Source: Cubamyces lactineus
Lineage: Eukaryota; Basidiomycota; Agaricomycetes; Polyporales; Polyporaceae
DNA length: 64,000 bases
Direction of reading: 5' to 3'
NCBI GenBank assembly: GCA_022376465.1
Contig: JACDTU010000005.1
Span: forward strand, 112,001 to 176,000
Both the position numbers and the translations under genes were made by a program. Positions within the stretch are counted from its first letter, which is position 1. Each line of letters starts with the position of its first letter. This document shows positions 22,729 through 30,295 of this stretch, piece after piece. The notes under the pieces were generated by a model. It worked only from the letters and a program-made list of their open reading frames with translations, ran no database searches and was not told where the DNA came from.

Positions 22729-22878
22729 CCACACGGTTGTTGTATTATTATCCTATCCCCTTCTGCCACGTCATCGCCACATCATCTGTATTCCCAGCCC
22801 TGACTCTACGTAGTTATACTGGACTCTCACGGTACGTGGCGCCTACGTGGCGCTGACGTGTCTATGCCTCCTTTCCTG

Positions 22879-22921
22879 TATTTAAGACCGGAGGATCCAC
22901 TCGGGATCCTCAGCTCGACCT
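22879..22921 (+). promoter_or_regulatory. LTR core promoter: TATA box, hairpin and inferred start site
   Basis: TATTTAAG (22879-22886) lies 33 bp before AGCTCGACCT (22912-22921), whose exact reverse complement forms the primer-binding site after the LTR. In self-priming elements the mRNA 5' end pairs with the PBS, so 22912 is the likely transcription start. GAGGATCC-ACTCG-GGATCCTC (22891-22911) can form an 8-bp stem just upstream. Confidence 0.65.
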
Positions 22922-23034
22922 GGTTATCCATTGCCTATTCCTCTGAACCTCTACTCGACTCGAACTACTGGAGACCTCTGGTCCGATCCCTAGGACGTCG
23001 CTTGCTGTGACCGATCTAGGCTCGTCGTAACATT

Positions 23035-23044
23035 AGGTCGAGCT
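23035..23044 (+). other. Primer-binding site, self-priming type
   Basis: AGGTCGAGCT begins two bases after the 5' LTR. No 3'-tRNA complement (TGG...) is present. It is the exact reverse complement of AGCTCGACCT in the LTR at 22912-22921, the arrangement known from Tf1 and related chromoviruses. Confidence 0.75.
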
Positions 23045-23564
23045 CACCAGAACCCGTCGATCTACCCAGATCTCGACACACGACACCCGCTCAAGACAGA
23101 GCGGCCCCGAACCGAACAACACGGCGTCGATACCGAAAGAATTCGCGGTTGACAAGGAAGCCAAGCTAGTCTACTACGAAGGGCAACAAGTCTTCTGGAA
23201 GAACAAGTCCTGGCACTTCACTGAAGTCCCTCTCACCTGGCGGAACTGCCTTGACATCGACCCCGACTACCGAAGACGTTACCGCGAAATATCACTTGGA
23301 GACGAACTTCCGGAGGAACCAGCGGCCACCCCGGAACCGAGAACAGAACCAGAACAACCTTCCCCGGTAGACTTCACTACTCCCAGACCAGCTCAAGCGG
23401 AGATACTCGAGGAGAGTGAACCAGAAAGCGAGAACGCTACAAGAACTTCAAACAACGACCACGACCCGGAGGGAAGCGAAGCCGCACCAGAACCCGTAGG
23501 GAAGACCCCTCAAGAAGAATTGAACCGAACCGCGAACGAACCCGAAGGCCGAACCGAAGCCACG
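23037..23564 (+). other. AUG-free leader open in the gag frame (176 codons)
   Basis: From the inferred transcript start to 23564 there is no ATG in any frame (653 nt). From 23037 the frame that continues into gag has no stop. Its translation looks protein-like (VYYEGQQVFWKNKSWHFTEV, then PLTWRNCLDIDPDYRRRYRE) before an acidic Pro/Glu region. Either gag starts by a near-cognate codon upstream, or the leader is kept AUG-free so that scanning ribosomes reach the gag ATG at 23565. Confidence 0.6.
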
Positions 23565-24566
23565 ATGGCTGAAGAAAAGACGAACGAGATCAAGCTCAAG
23601 ATGCCCCCAGAGTTCTCAGGGAAGCGGGGCGAAGTAGTGGAGTGGTTGCAGAAATGCTCCCTCTACCTCACGATGAACAAGAAGACCTACGCCACCGACG
23701 AAATGAAGATCGTCTTCTGCCTTATGCTGATGAACGGAGGCACCGCCGGAACCTGGGCCCGCACCTTCATTGAAGACGTAGAACGGCAGGCAGCCGACCA
23801 GAACAAGAACCGAAGACCAGGCGAAGAACGCATCGAACCCAACTACGGAACATGGGACGACTTCAAGAAGCAACTACTGGAAGCATTCGACGACATCGAC
23901 CAGAAGGCCAGCGCCCGTGTGCTGCTGCGAAACCTGAAGCAAGGAAGCAAGAAAGTCGAAGACTACATCGCCGAGTTCAAGTCGATCATCTCGCGATGCG
24001 GAATCACAGAGTTCGAAGTCATTGCCGACTTCTTCTATGCTGGACTCAACCATCCCCTTCGAGAGAAGATCTTCGGGATGTACCCCCTACCAAAGGACGC
24101 CAGCGAACTCTACCTCCGAGCCTCCACTCTCGAACAGCAGTATCACCTGGGAAGAGCATACGACGGGAAGACCTCGACCTTCCGACCTACATACAAGCCG
24201 TACAGACCCCGACCGCAAGAACGCGACCCTGACGCCATGGATGTCGACAAGATGACAACCGAAGAACGTGAGAAGCACTACCGAGAAGGACGATGCTTCA
24301 ATTGCCACCAGATAGGGCATCTAGCGCGGCAGTGCCCCAACAGAAGAACCAACGACCGTAAGAAGACGAAGCCAGCTGCCAAGGCCCGCATCACCGAGGT
24401 CGAAGAAGACGAGAGCGACGATGATGAAGACATCAAATCCATCGACGGCCAAGCGGCTGACAAGAAGCAGCTTATCGCAGCAAGGATCCGTACCGCTCTG
24501 AAGGGGCTAGAAGAAGACCAGGACGCGAAGGAAATTCTCACAAGCTTCTCCAACGAGGGTTTTTGA
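23565..24566 (+). CDS. gag: Retrotransposon Gag polyprotein with CCHC zinc knuckle
   Basis: From the first ATG of the transcript (MAEEKTNEIKLKMPPEFSGK) to TGA at 24564-24566, 333 residues. The centre holds the retrotransposon-gag fold region (WLQKCSLYLTMNKKTY; TWDDFKKQLLEAFDDIDQKA; ARVLLRNLKQGSKKVEDYIA). Near the end is a perfect zinc knuckle CFNCHQIGHLARQC, then an acidic tail. Gag forms the particle and packages RNA. The stop directly follows the GGGTTTT slippery heptamer, and pol continues in the -1 frame. The frame is open for another 176 codons upstream without an ATG. Confidence 0.93.
   Translation: MAEEKTNEIKLKMPPEFSGKRGEVVEWLQKCSLYLTMNKKTYATDEMKIVFCLMLMNGGTAGTWARTFIEDVERQAADQNKNRRPGEERIEPNYGTWDDFKKQLLEAFDDIDQKASARVLLRNLKQGSKKVEDYIAEFKSIISRCGITEFEVIADFFYAGLNHPLREKIFGMYPLPKDASELYLRASTLEQQYHLGRAYDGKTSTFRPTYKPYRPRPQERDPDAMDVDKMTTEEREKHYREGRCFNCHQIGHLARQCPNRRTNDRKKTKPAAKARITEVEEDESDDDEDIKSIDGQAADKKQLIAARIRTALKGLEEDQDAKEILTSFSNEGF
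24557..24563 (+). promoter_or_regulatory. Programmed -1 ribosomal frameshift site GGGTTTT
   Basis: In the gag frame the heptamer reads G GGT TTT followed at once by TGA. This fits the X-XXY-YYZ rule (X=G, Y=T, Z=T). Slipping back one base gives TTG AAG as the next codons, which opens the pol frame. A downstream structure could not be tested by eye. Confidence 0.75.
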
Positions 24567-25693
24567 AGAACCGGCGTGTCTCGACGTCACGACCGCGTAC
24601 TAAGGTCCGCCGTGTAATAGTAGCGCAGACTTCTCGACAGTCTATGAGAATTCCGCTATCTATCCACACGGACCTAAGCGTCGAAACGAAAGCCCTCATC
24701 GACACGGGAGCGGGAGAAGTATTCATGGACCACAGGTTTGCGAAAGAGCACAACTTCCCGCTCAAATCGCTGAAAGCCCCGATCCGAGTATACAACGCTG
24801 ACGGAACCAGGAATGAAGCAGGCGATATCAAGAAATGCGCAGTCCTTGAAATTGAAGCTGGGCGCCACCGACACATTGTGCGGTTCCTGATTACGTCGCT
24901 AGGAAAGGAACCAATCATCCTGGGCCTGCCATGGCTGCAGCGCGTCAATGCCAACATCGACTTCACGAAAGGGACCCTCGATATTGACCCCGCCCGGGTG
25001 AACCGAACAATTGTGGAACATCTGCGTGCAATGTGGTTCCCAGATCAAGACCCCTTCACCGGAAGACCCAAGCCAGTCGAAGAAGAACCGGACGAAGAAA
25101 CAGAGGAAGAAGACGAAGACGTGACCAAGGAAGCATCGACCCAAGAACCAATCTACGAGAACATCGAACGAGTTACCCTCTCCGATGTGCACCCGGAAGA
25201 AGAACCCAATGACCAAGATCTGCTGATAGCTTATCTTCGCGGAGAACACGAAGCCATGATAGCACCGCACGCGACAGAATGGCACGGAGATATGCCTCGA
25301 CCCGGATCCCCCCTCACCACGGAACACGACTACGAACCCACGAAGATTGGACCTGGACCCACCATCGGAAGAATCCGACGAGCCCCACAAGGACTTCGAT
25401 TTGCAATTGCAGCCAGCGTCTGGATCCGAGCAAAGGTCAACCCCGCAATGGCACTCGCACAACAGCACCAAGCACAGGAAGAGAAGAAGACTTTCGAAGA
25501 GATGCTCCCCGAACCGTACCGAGGATATGCCACCATCTTTGAAAAGAAGGCGTCCGAACGATTCCCACCATCACGACCCTGGGACCTGGCCATTGAACTC
25601 AAGGAAGGCTTTACCCCGAAGGACTTCAAGCGATATCAACTCACGCCCAAGGAACTCGAAGCCGAGGAAGAATTCATCCGGGAGAACCTATGA
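24563..25693 (+). CDS. pol: Retrotransposon Pol, first part: aspartic protease and start of RT
   Basis: Opened by the -1 frameshift, so it begins with TTG at the slip site rather than an ATG; 376 codons to TGA at 25691-25693. The protease active site is ALIDTGAGEVFMD near residue 44, with the partner motif PIILGLPWLQRVNANIDF. A long acidic linker follows, then the segment leading to RT (YQLTPKELEAEEEFIRENL). The TGA falls in the middle of the conserved segment just before the RT fingers, and the same frame continues with [10 protein letters not shown]. It is therefore a nonsense codon inside one pol ORF, not a true gene end. Confidence 0.9.
   Translation: MKNRRVSTSRPRTKVRRVIVAQTSRQSMRIPLSIHTDLSVETKALIDTGAGEVFMDHRFAKEHNFPLKSLKAPIRVYNADGTRNEAGDIKKCAVLEIEAGRHRHIVRFLITSLGKEPIILGLPWLQRVNANIDFTKGTLDIDPARVNRTIVEHLRAMWFPDQDPFTGRPKPVEEEPDEETEEEDEDVTKEASTQEPIYENIERVTLSDVHPEEEPNDQDLLIAYLRGEHEAMIAPHATEWHGDMPRPGSPLTTEHDYEPTKIGPGPTIGRIRRAPQGLRFAIAASVWIRAKVNPAMALAQQHQAQEEKKTFEEMLPEPYRGYATIFEKKASERFPPSRPWDLAIELKEGFTPKDFKRYQLTPKELEAEEEFIRENL
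25691..25693 (+). other. In-frame TGA interrupting pol
   Basis: The coding frame is the same on both sides. Related elements have a charged residue at this place, so this looks like a single nonsense change, possibly C to T in a CpG. Stop-codon readthrough cannot be excluded. Confidence 0.8.
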
Positions 25694-28411
25694 AAAGGCT
25701 ACATCCGACCCTCGAACTCGCCAATGGCATCCCCATTCTTCTTCGTCGGCAAGAAGGACGGAACACTACGACCCTGCCAAGATTATCAATACCTCAACGA
25801 AGGAACCGTCCCCAACAAGTACCCACTACCGCTCATATCGGAATTGGTCGACAAGCTGCGCGGAGCGAAGGTTTTCTCCAAACTGGACCTCCGATTGGGA
25901 TACAACAACGTCCGTATCAAGGACGGTGATCAATGGAAGGCCGCCTTCAGAACCAGCAAAGGGCTATACGAACCAATGGTCATGTGCTTTGGACTGCGGA
26001 ACTCCCCCTCGGCTTTCCAAGCTATGATGAACGCGATCTTCGCAGACATGATCGACGAAGGATGGGTAGTGATTTACATGGACGACATACTGATCTTTTC
26101 GGCAGACCTGGACGAACACCGAAGAAGGACCTTACGTGTCCTGGAACGACTCAAAGAACACGACCTCTACCTCAAGCTAGAGAAGTGCATATTCGACGCA
26201 CCAGAAGTGGAGTATCTTGGAATGATCATCAGCGAGAACCGGATCTCCATGGACCCTATCAAGATAAAGGGAATACTCGACTGGCCAGAACCGACAACCG
26301 TCAAGGACGTTCGATCATTCCTTGGATTCGGCAACTTTTACCGACGATTCATCGACCACTTCTCAGAGATCGCGCGACTGCTCAACGCGCTCACCAAGAA
26401 AGATGCCAAATGGGAATGGACAACGGAATGCCAGAACGCCTTCGACATGCTGAAGCAACGATTCGCGACGGCCCCCGTGCTGCAAATGCCCGACGCTAGC
26501 AAACCCTTTGTCGTCGAATCCGACGCCTCGCAATGGGCCACAGGGGCAGTACTCCGGCAGCGAGACGCCAACGGCAACCTGCACCCGTGCGCGTATCTAT
26601 CCGAAGGATTCACCGAAGCGGAACGGAACTACGAAATCTATGACCGAGAACTACTTGGCATCATTCGAGCCCTGAAGGCCTGGCGACACTACCTCGAAGG
26701 ATCAGGGCACCCGGTCACGATCCTATCCGACCACAAGAACCTCACCTACTGGCGCAACCCGCAACAACTGAACAGACGACAAGCACGATGGGCCCTCTTT
26801 CTCTCCCAATTCGACATCCAACTCGTACACACCCCTGGCACGGCAATGGTACAATCGGATGCGCTATCCCGAAGACCCGATCACCGACAAGGATCAGAAG
26901 ATGACAATACTGAACGAACCATGCTACCTGACAACCTCTTCGTACGACTGGTGGACACCCGACTGGCACCGAGATTCCGACACTTGGCCACGCAAGACAG
27001 ACTCTTTTGCGACGCACTTGCTGCCATCCGACACGACGGACCACCCCCGATCAGAAGTGCACTCACCGATTGGCAAGAACGAGATGGCTTAATCTTCTAC
27101 AAGAACCGATGCTACGTACCGGCCGACAAAGCTCTGCGACGAGACCTGATCAGTCAACACCACGACTCCCCGGCAGCCGGACACCCTGGGAAATTCAAGA
27201 CTCTAGAACTGATACGACGGTCATACTGGTGGCCCGGCATGTATGCCATGGTATCCCGACACGTCGAAGGCTGTGCCACATGCCAGCAGAACAAGCCAAA
27301 CACACACCCGACCACCCCGCCCCCGCAACCAATCCCCGCTGACGATGTTACTCGGCCATTCCAGAACGTCACGATGGATTTCATCACCGATCTCCCCGAA
27401 TCCTACGGCTACGATAGTATTCTGGTCGTGGTCGACCATGGCCTTACGAAGGGGGTGATTTTTGCACCATGCAAGAAGACGATCGACGTAATCGGCACAG
27501 CGGCGCTTTACCACCGGCATGTCTACCGACACTTTGGACTACCCAGCAAGATCATATCCGACCGAGGGCCACAATTCGTATCCAACGTCACTCGCGAACT
27601 AGGAAGACTCTTAGGCATCACCCTTTCCCCGTCTACCGCATATCACCCGCAGACCGACGGACAAACTGAACGGACGAATCAAGAACTGGAAGTCTACCTC
27701 AGGATATTCTGCGAAGGCCGACCAGACGAATGGGCGGAACACCTTGTCGACGCAGAAGTCGCACACAATCAACGGACCCACTCAGCACGGAACGCATCAC
27801 CATTCTACCTCATGATGGGGTACGAACCGACACTGATTCCTATCGCATACCCCAAGACCAACACCCCGACAGTACAAGAACGGCTAGTGAACCTTCAGAA
27901 GGCCCGAGACGAAGCCCTAGCAGCCCACGAGCTAGCCCGACACGTCATACGCGACAGGTTCAAGGGAAAGTTCGTCCAATTCAAGAAAGGACAGAAGGTC
28001 TGGCTCGAAGGGAAGAACCTCAAGCTCGCTTACGCATCCCGGAAACTCGCACCAAAACGGGAAGGCCCCTTTGTCATCACCGAAGTACTTGGACCCGCGA
28101 CCTATCGACTGGAGCTGCCGAAACACTGGAAGGTACACCCCGTGTTCCACGCGTGCTTCCTCACCCCATACAAGGAGAACGACACTCACGGACCGAACTA
28201 CACGAGGCCACCACCCGACCTTATCGATGGGGAGGAAGAATACGAAGTCGAAGCGATCGTCAGACACAAGACCACACGAGGCGGAATCCGTTACCAAATC
28301 AAGTGGAAAGGCTACTCCAGTGCCGAGAACACATGGGAGCCCGAATCCGCTCTAATTCCGAACGCTAAAGAGATCCTCCAGCGGTATAAAAAGGCGAAGA
28401 AACTGCAGTGA
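25694..28411 (+). CDS. pol: Retrotransposon Pol, second part: RT, RNase H, integrase, chromodomain
   Basis: Continues pol after the TGA (first internal ATG at 25724, 895 residues). [29 protein letters not shown] and catalytic YMDD at 26075-26086. RNase [16 protein letters not shown], then [20 protein letters not shown] and the D in [10 protein letters not shown]. Integrase: an H-H-C-C finger ([13 protein letters not shown] ... CATCQQNK), then D-D-E residues in [17 protein letters not shown] and [14 protein letters not shown]. The C-terminus is a chromodomain ([34 protein letters not shown]), which in chromoviruses steers integration to marked chromatin. All catalytic residues are intact; only the upstream TGA breaks the frame. 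Confidence 0.95.
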   Translation, partial: KGYIRPSNSPMASPFFFVGKKDGTLRPCQDYQYLNEGTVPNKYPLPLISELVDKLRGAKVFSKLDLRLGYNNVRIKDGDQWKAAFRTSKGLYEPMVMCFGLRNSPSAFQAMMNAIFADMIDEGWVVIYMDDILIFSADLDEHRRRTLRVLERLKEHDLYLKLEKCIFDAPEVEYLGMIISENRISMDPIKIKGILDWPEPTTVKDVRSFLGFGNFYRRFIDHFSEIARLLNALTKKDAKWEWTTECQNAFDMLKQRFATAPVLQMPDASKPFVVESDASQWATGAVLRQRDANGNLHPCAYLSEGFTEAERNYEIYDRELLGIIRALKAWRHYLEGSGHPVTILSDHKNLTYWRNPQQLNRRQARWALFLSQFDIQLVHTPGTAMVQSDALSRRPDHRQGSEDDNTERTMLPDNLFVRLVDTRLAPRFRHLATQDRLFCDALAAIRHDGPPPIRSALTDWQERDGLIFYKNRCYVPADKALRRDLISQHHDSPAAGHPGKFKTLELIRRSYWWPGMYAMVSRHVEGCATCQQNKPNTHPTTPPPQPIPADDVTRPFQNVTMDFITDLPESYGYDSILVVVDHGLTKGVIFAPCKKTIDVIGTAALYHRHVYRHFGLPSKIISDRGPQFVSNVTRELGRLLGITLSPSTAYHPQTDGQTERTNQELEVYLRIFCEGRPDEWAEHLVDAEVAHNQRTHSARNASPFYLMMGYEPTLIPIAYPKTNTPTVQERLVNLQKARDEALAAHELARHVIRDRFKGKFVQFKKGQKVWLEGKNLKLAYASRKLAPKREGPFVITEVLGPATYRLELPKHWKVHPVFHACFLTPYKENDTHGPNYTRPPPDLIDGEEEYEVEAIVRHKTTRGGIRYQIKWKGYSSAENTWEPESALIPNAKEILQRYKKAKKLQ

Positions 28412-28417
28412 ACCGCA

Positions 28418-28576
28418 ATGCTCTCCCTCACCATCCTCTTCGCCATCTACTGCCTTGCTCTTCTCGCTGTCACACTCTTCTTCCTCTGGTATATCCTCCA
28501 CGACCTCTTCAACCGCATCATTGAGCACACCCTCCACAGTCGCGACTACCCCTCCAGATCATCGTGGGGATCGTGA
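28418..28576 (+). CDS. Tiny membrane protein, accessory ORF 1 of the retrotransposon
   Basis: Starts 6 nt after the pol stop; 52 residues. Residues 1-27 form one strongly hydrophobic helix (LTILFAIYCLALLAVTLFFL), followed by HDLFNRIIEHTLHSRD and a short polar tail ending SRSSWGS. There is no second helix and no signal-cleavage motif. Resembles accessory ORF 2 in plan: N-terminal helix, a D...EH amphipathic stretch, a Ser-Trp ending. Tight spacing suggests translation by reinitiation or from a subgenomic RNA. I know of no described function; envelope-like or viroporin-like roles are speculation. Confidence 0.6.
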   Translation: MLSLTILFAIYCLALLAVTLFFLWYILHDLFNRIIEHTLHSRDYPSRSSWGS

Positions 28577-28580
28577 GTCC

Positions 28581-28769
28581 ATGATCATCGCGCTTCTCAC
28601 CTGCATGACTCTCGGATACCTTCTCGCCCTCGCCTTCATCGCCACGCTCCTCCGCCTCACCATCGATATTCTCGAAACCGCTCTCGAGCACCGCGACCCC
28701 CTCGATCCCGCAAACGACAGGCTAGACCAATCTGACCCTGCGCGCAACAGCACCAGCTGGGACGACTAA
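28581..28769 (+). CDS. Tiny membrane protein, accessory ORF 2 of the retrotransposon
   Basis: Starts 4 nt after accessory ORF 1; 62 residues. An N-terminal hydrophobic helix (LLTCMTLGYLLALAFIATLL) is followed by IDILETALEHRDPLD and an acidic tail ending NSTSWDD. Likely a diverged duplicate of accessory ORF 1. Its stop TAA is separated by a single base from the ATG of accessory ORF 3, which is unusual for eukaryotic genes and suggests coupled expression. Confidence 0.6.
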   Translation: MIIALLTCMTLGYLLALAFIATLLRLTIDILETALEHRDPLDPANDRLDQSDPARNSTSWDD

Positions 28770-28770
28770 G

Positions 28771-29814
28771 ATGGGTCCGCCCCTTTACGGTACTTGGGTC
28801 GCGAACGCCAACGACAGCGACCAGGAAAACCAGGAGCCAATACCCATCCCCCCTCCACTCGCTGAACGCCTCGCCTCTCCACCACCGAACTACACCTCCA
28901 GGGAGCCGTCGCCCACTTCGTCCGTATCCGACCTCAGCACGGTCGTCGCTGAAGACTCCCACCTCGTCGACTACTCCGAACACCCCGATGTCAATCAACT
29001 CATCCGCGCTCTCCTCACCAACCCCGACCCTATCACGCGAGACGCAGAAAGAGGCCTCCAATACTTCTTTCGGGAATATCGCTCTCTGTACAACGAACAA
29101 TGGGAGCTAGACGCCATCGAGGGTAACCTCGAGGACGCCCTCGAAACTGTTGAAGACGTCCTCGACATCATCGCGGGCAGCTTAGGCGAGAATAGGCATC
29201 AGGGGATCTTCGATGACTCCACCATCGCAGGACAGCGAGCGTGTGCCCTCTCCGAAGCAGGCAACCACGTCATGATCGTGCGCACAACGACAGAACACGC
29301 CCAGAGAGCCGTCCGACGCCTCGCCAGAACAGTACGACAATGGAGGAACTTCCTCATCGCGACCTTCGAACTCCCCGACTTCTGCCGACGAATTGCACCC
29401 CTCACTGAAACCATCGACAACGCCGCCCCGCCCCCGGGTGAACTCCCTGCGGCAGCGCGAAGGGTACCTGGAGAGTCGCGTCGTCGAGGAACATACCTGC
29501 CCCTCTTCCACACGCGCGTATCGGCGGGAAGTCGTCGACCTCGCGAACCGTCGCCCGAAGAACGCAACGCCCAGCCGCGAATGGAATCCCCGCCGCTTCG
29601 GCCTAGCTCGCCGCTCGCCTTCAGGTCCGCCAACTACAACTGCCTCGTATGTGGCTCGCCCGATCACGACTACCTCTGGTGCCTAAACTGGAGATGCGTC
29701 TGGTGCCGCGCCACCGCGCCTGGTCATCACCCCTGGGAGTGTCCCCAACGCCCTGGGGACCTGGGCGGAGGACCCACAGGAGGGTTGCAGTATCCCACCG
29801 ATGGCACGGTGTAG
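28771..29814 (+). CDS. Accessory ORF 3 of the retrotransposon: protein with two C-terminal CCHC zinc knuckles
   Basis: 347 residues from an ATG one base after the previous stop; it ends 19 bp before the 3' LTR. The N-terminal 60 residues are Pro/Ser-rich and acidic. The centre is helical (RDAERGLQYFFREYRSLYNE; EHAQRAVRRLARTVRQWRNF). A basic Arg/Pro-rich linker follows. The C-terminus has CLVCGSPDHDYLWC (CX2CX4HX4C) and then CVWCRATAPGHHPWEC (CX2CX6HX4C), two nucleocapsid-like knuckles. It is not a duplicate of the gag knuckle region by eye. It occupies the envelope position, but has no signal peptide or membrane helix. It probably binds nucleic acid; the role is unknown. Confidence 0.75.
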   Translation: MGPPLYGTWVANANDSDQENQEPIPIPPPLAERLASPPPNYTSREPSPTSSVSDLSTVVAEDSHLVDYSEHPDVNQLIRALLTNPDPITRDAERGLQYFFREYRSLYNEQWELDAIEGNLEDALETVEDVLDIIAGSLGENRHQGIFDDSTIAGQRACALSEAGNHVMIVRTTTEHAQRAVRRLARTVRQWRNFLIATFELPDFCRRIAPLTETIDNAAPPPGELPAAARRVPGESRRRGTYLPLFHTRVSAGSRRPREPSPEERNAQPRMESPPLRPSSPLAFRSANYNCLVCGSPDHDYLWCLNWRCVWCRATAPGHHPWECPQRPGDLGGGPTGGLQYPTDGTV

Positions 29815-29822
29815 AATCATAT

Positions 29823-29833
29823 GAAGGGGGTAA
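29823..29833 (+). other. Polypurine tract before 3' LTR
   Basis: GAAGGGGGTAA directly precedes the 3' LTR, the expected position for the plus-strand primer. Confidence 0.8.
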
Positions 29834-30290
29834 TGTTACAGCGCTCAGTACGTCACGGTCACGCAGTTTCCTTTTTCTCCTTCTTCCACGTGCATCTGCT
29901 ATGCCACGTCATCCTTTCCCATGCCACGTCATCCTTTCCCATGCCACGTCATCCTTTCCCATGCCACGTCATCCTTTCTCACCCGACCACACGGTTGTTG
30001 TATTATTATCCTATCCCCTTCTGCCACGTCATCGCCACATCATCTGTATTCCCAGCCCTGACTCTACGTAGTTATACTGGACTCTCACGGTATGTGGCGC
30101 CTACGTGGCGCTGACGTGTCTATGCCTCCTTTCCTGTATTTAAGACCGGAGGATCCACTCGGGATCCTCAGCTCGACCTGGTTATCCATTGCCTATTCCT
30201 CTGAACCTCTACTCGACTCGAACTACTGGAGACCTCTGGTCCGATCCCTAGGACGTCGCTTGCTGTGACCGATCTAGGCTCGTCGTAACA
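29834..30290 (+). repeat. 3' LTR (457 bp)
   Basis: Same sequence as the 5' LTR except two CG/TG differences (CATCCGC versus CATCTGC; GGTACGTGG versus GGTATGTGG) and four instead of three 20-bp units, which accounts for the 20-bp length difference. Confidence 0.97.
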
Positions 30291-30295
30291 CACTC
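30291..30295 (+). repeat. Target site duplication, right (CACTC)
   Basis: Matches 22591-22595. Confidence 0.95.

Larger units (their letters stand above)
22596..23032 (+). repeat. 5' LTR (437 bp)
   Basis: Begins TGTTAC and ends GTAACA. It holds three 20-bp units containing GCCACGTCATCC, further ACGTCA/TGACGT elements, a TATTTAAG box at 22879-22886, an 8-bp hairpin at 22891-22911 and the inferred transcription start at 22912. It matches the 3' LTR apart from two C/T differences and one repeat unit. Confidence 0.97.
22596..30290 (+). mobile_element. Full-length Ty3/gypsy chromovirus LTR retrotransposon (7,695 bp)
   Basis: Order on the plus strand: 5' LTR, self-priming-type PBS, gag, pro-RT-RNase H-integrase-chromodomain (pol, reached by -1 frameshift), three extra ORFs, polypurine tract, 3' LTR. 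It is flanked by a CACTC duplication. LTR ends are TGTTAC...GTAACA. The LTRs differ at only two positions plus one 20-bp repeat unit, so the insertion is recent. The C-terminal chromodomain puts it among the chromoviruses, and the priming signature suggests the Tf1/sushi-like branch. One in-frame TGA interrupts pol, so this copy is probably not autonomous unless the stop is read through. The accessory block after pol sets it apart from standard members. Confidence 0.97.

Noticed and set aside
22596..23032. CRISPR-like array from the 20-bp repeats in the LTRs
   Set aside because: Units are directly tandem without spacers and lie inside a eukaryotic LTR.
25690..25929. ORF starting at the ATGA overlap of the pol stop
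   Set aside because: It is in a different frame from RT and lacks RT motifs; the real pol frame runs through the TGA.
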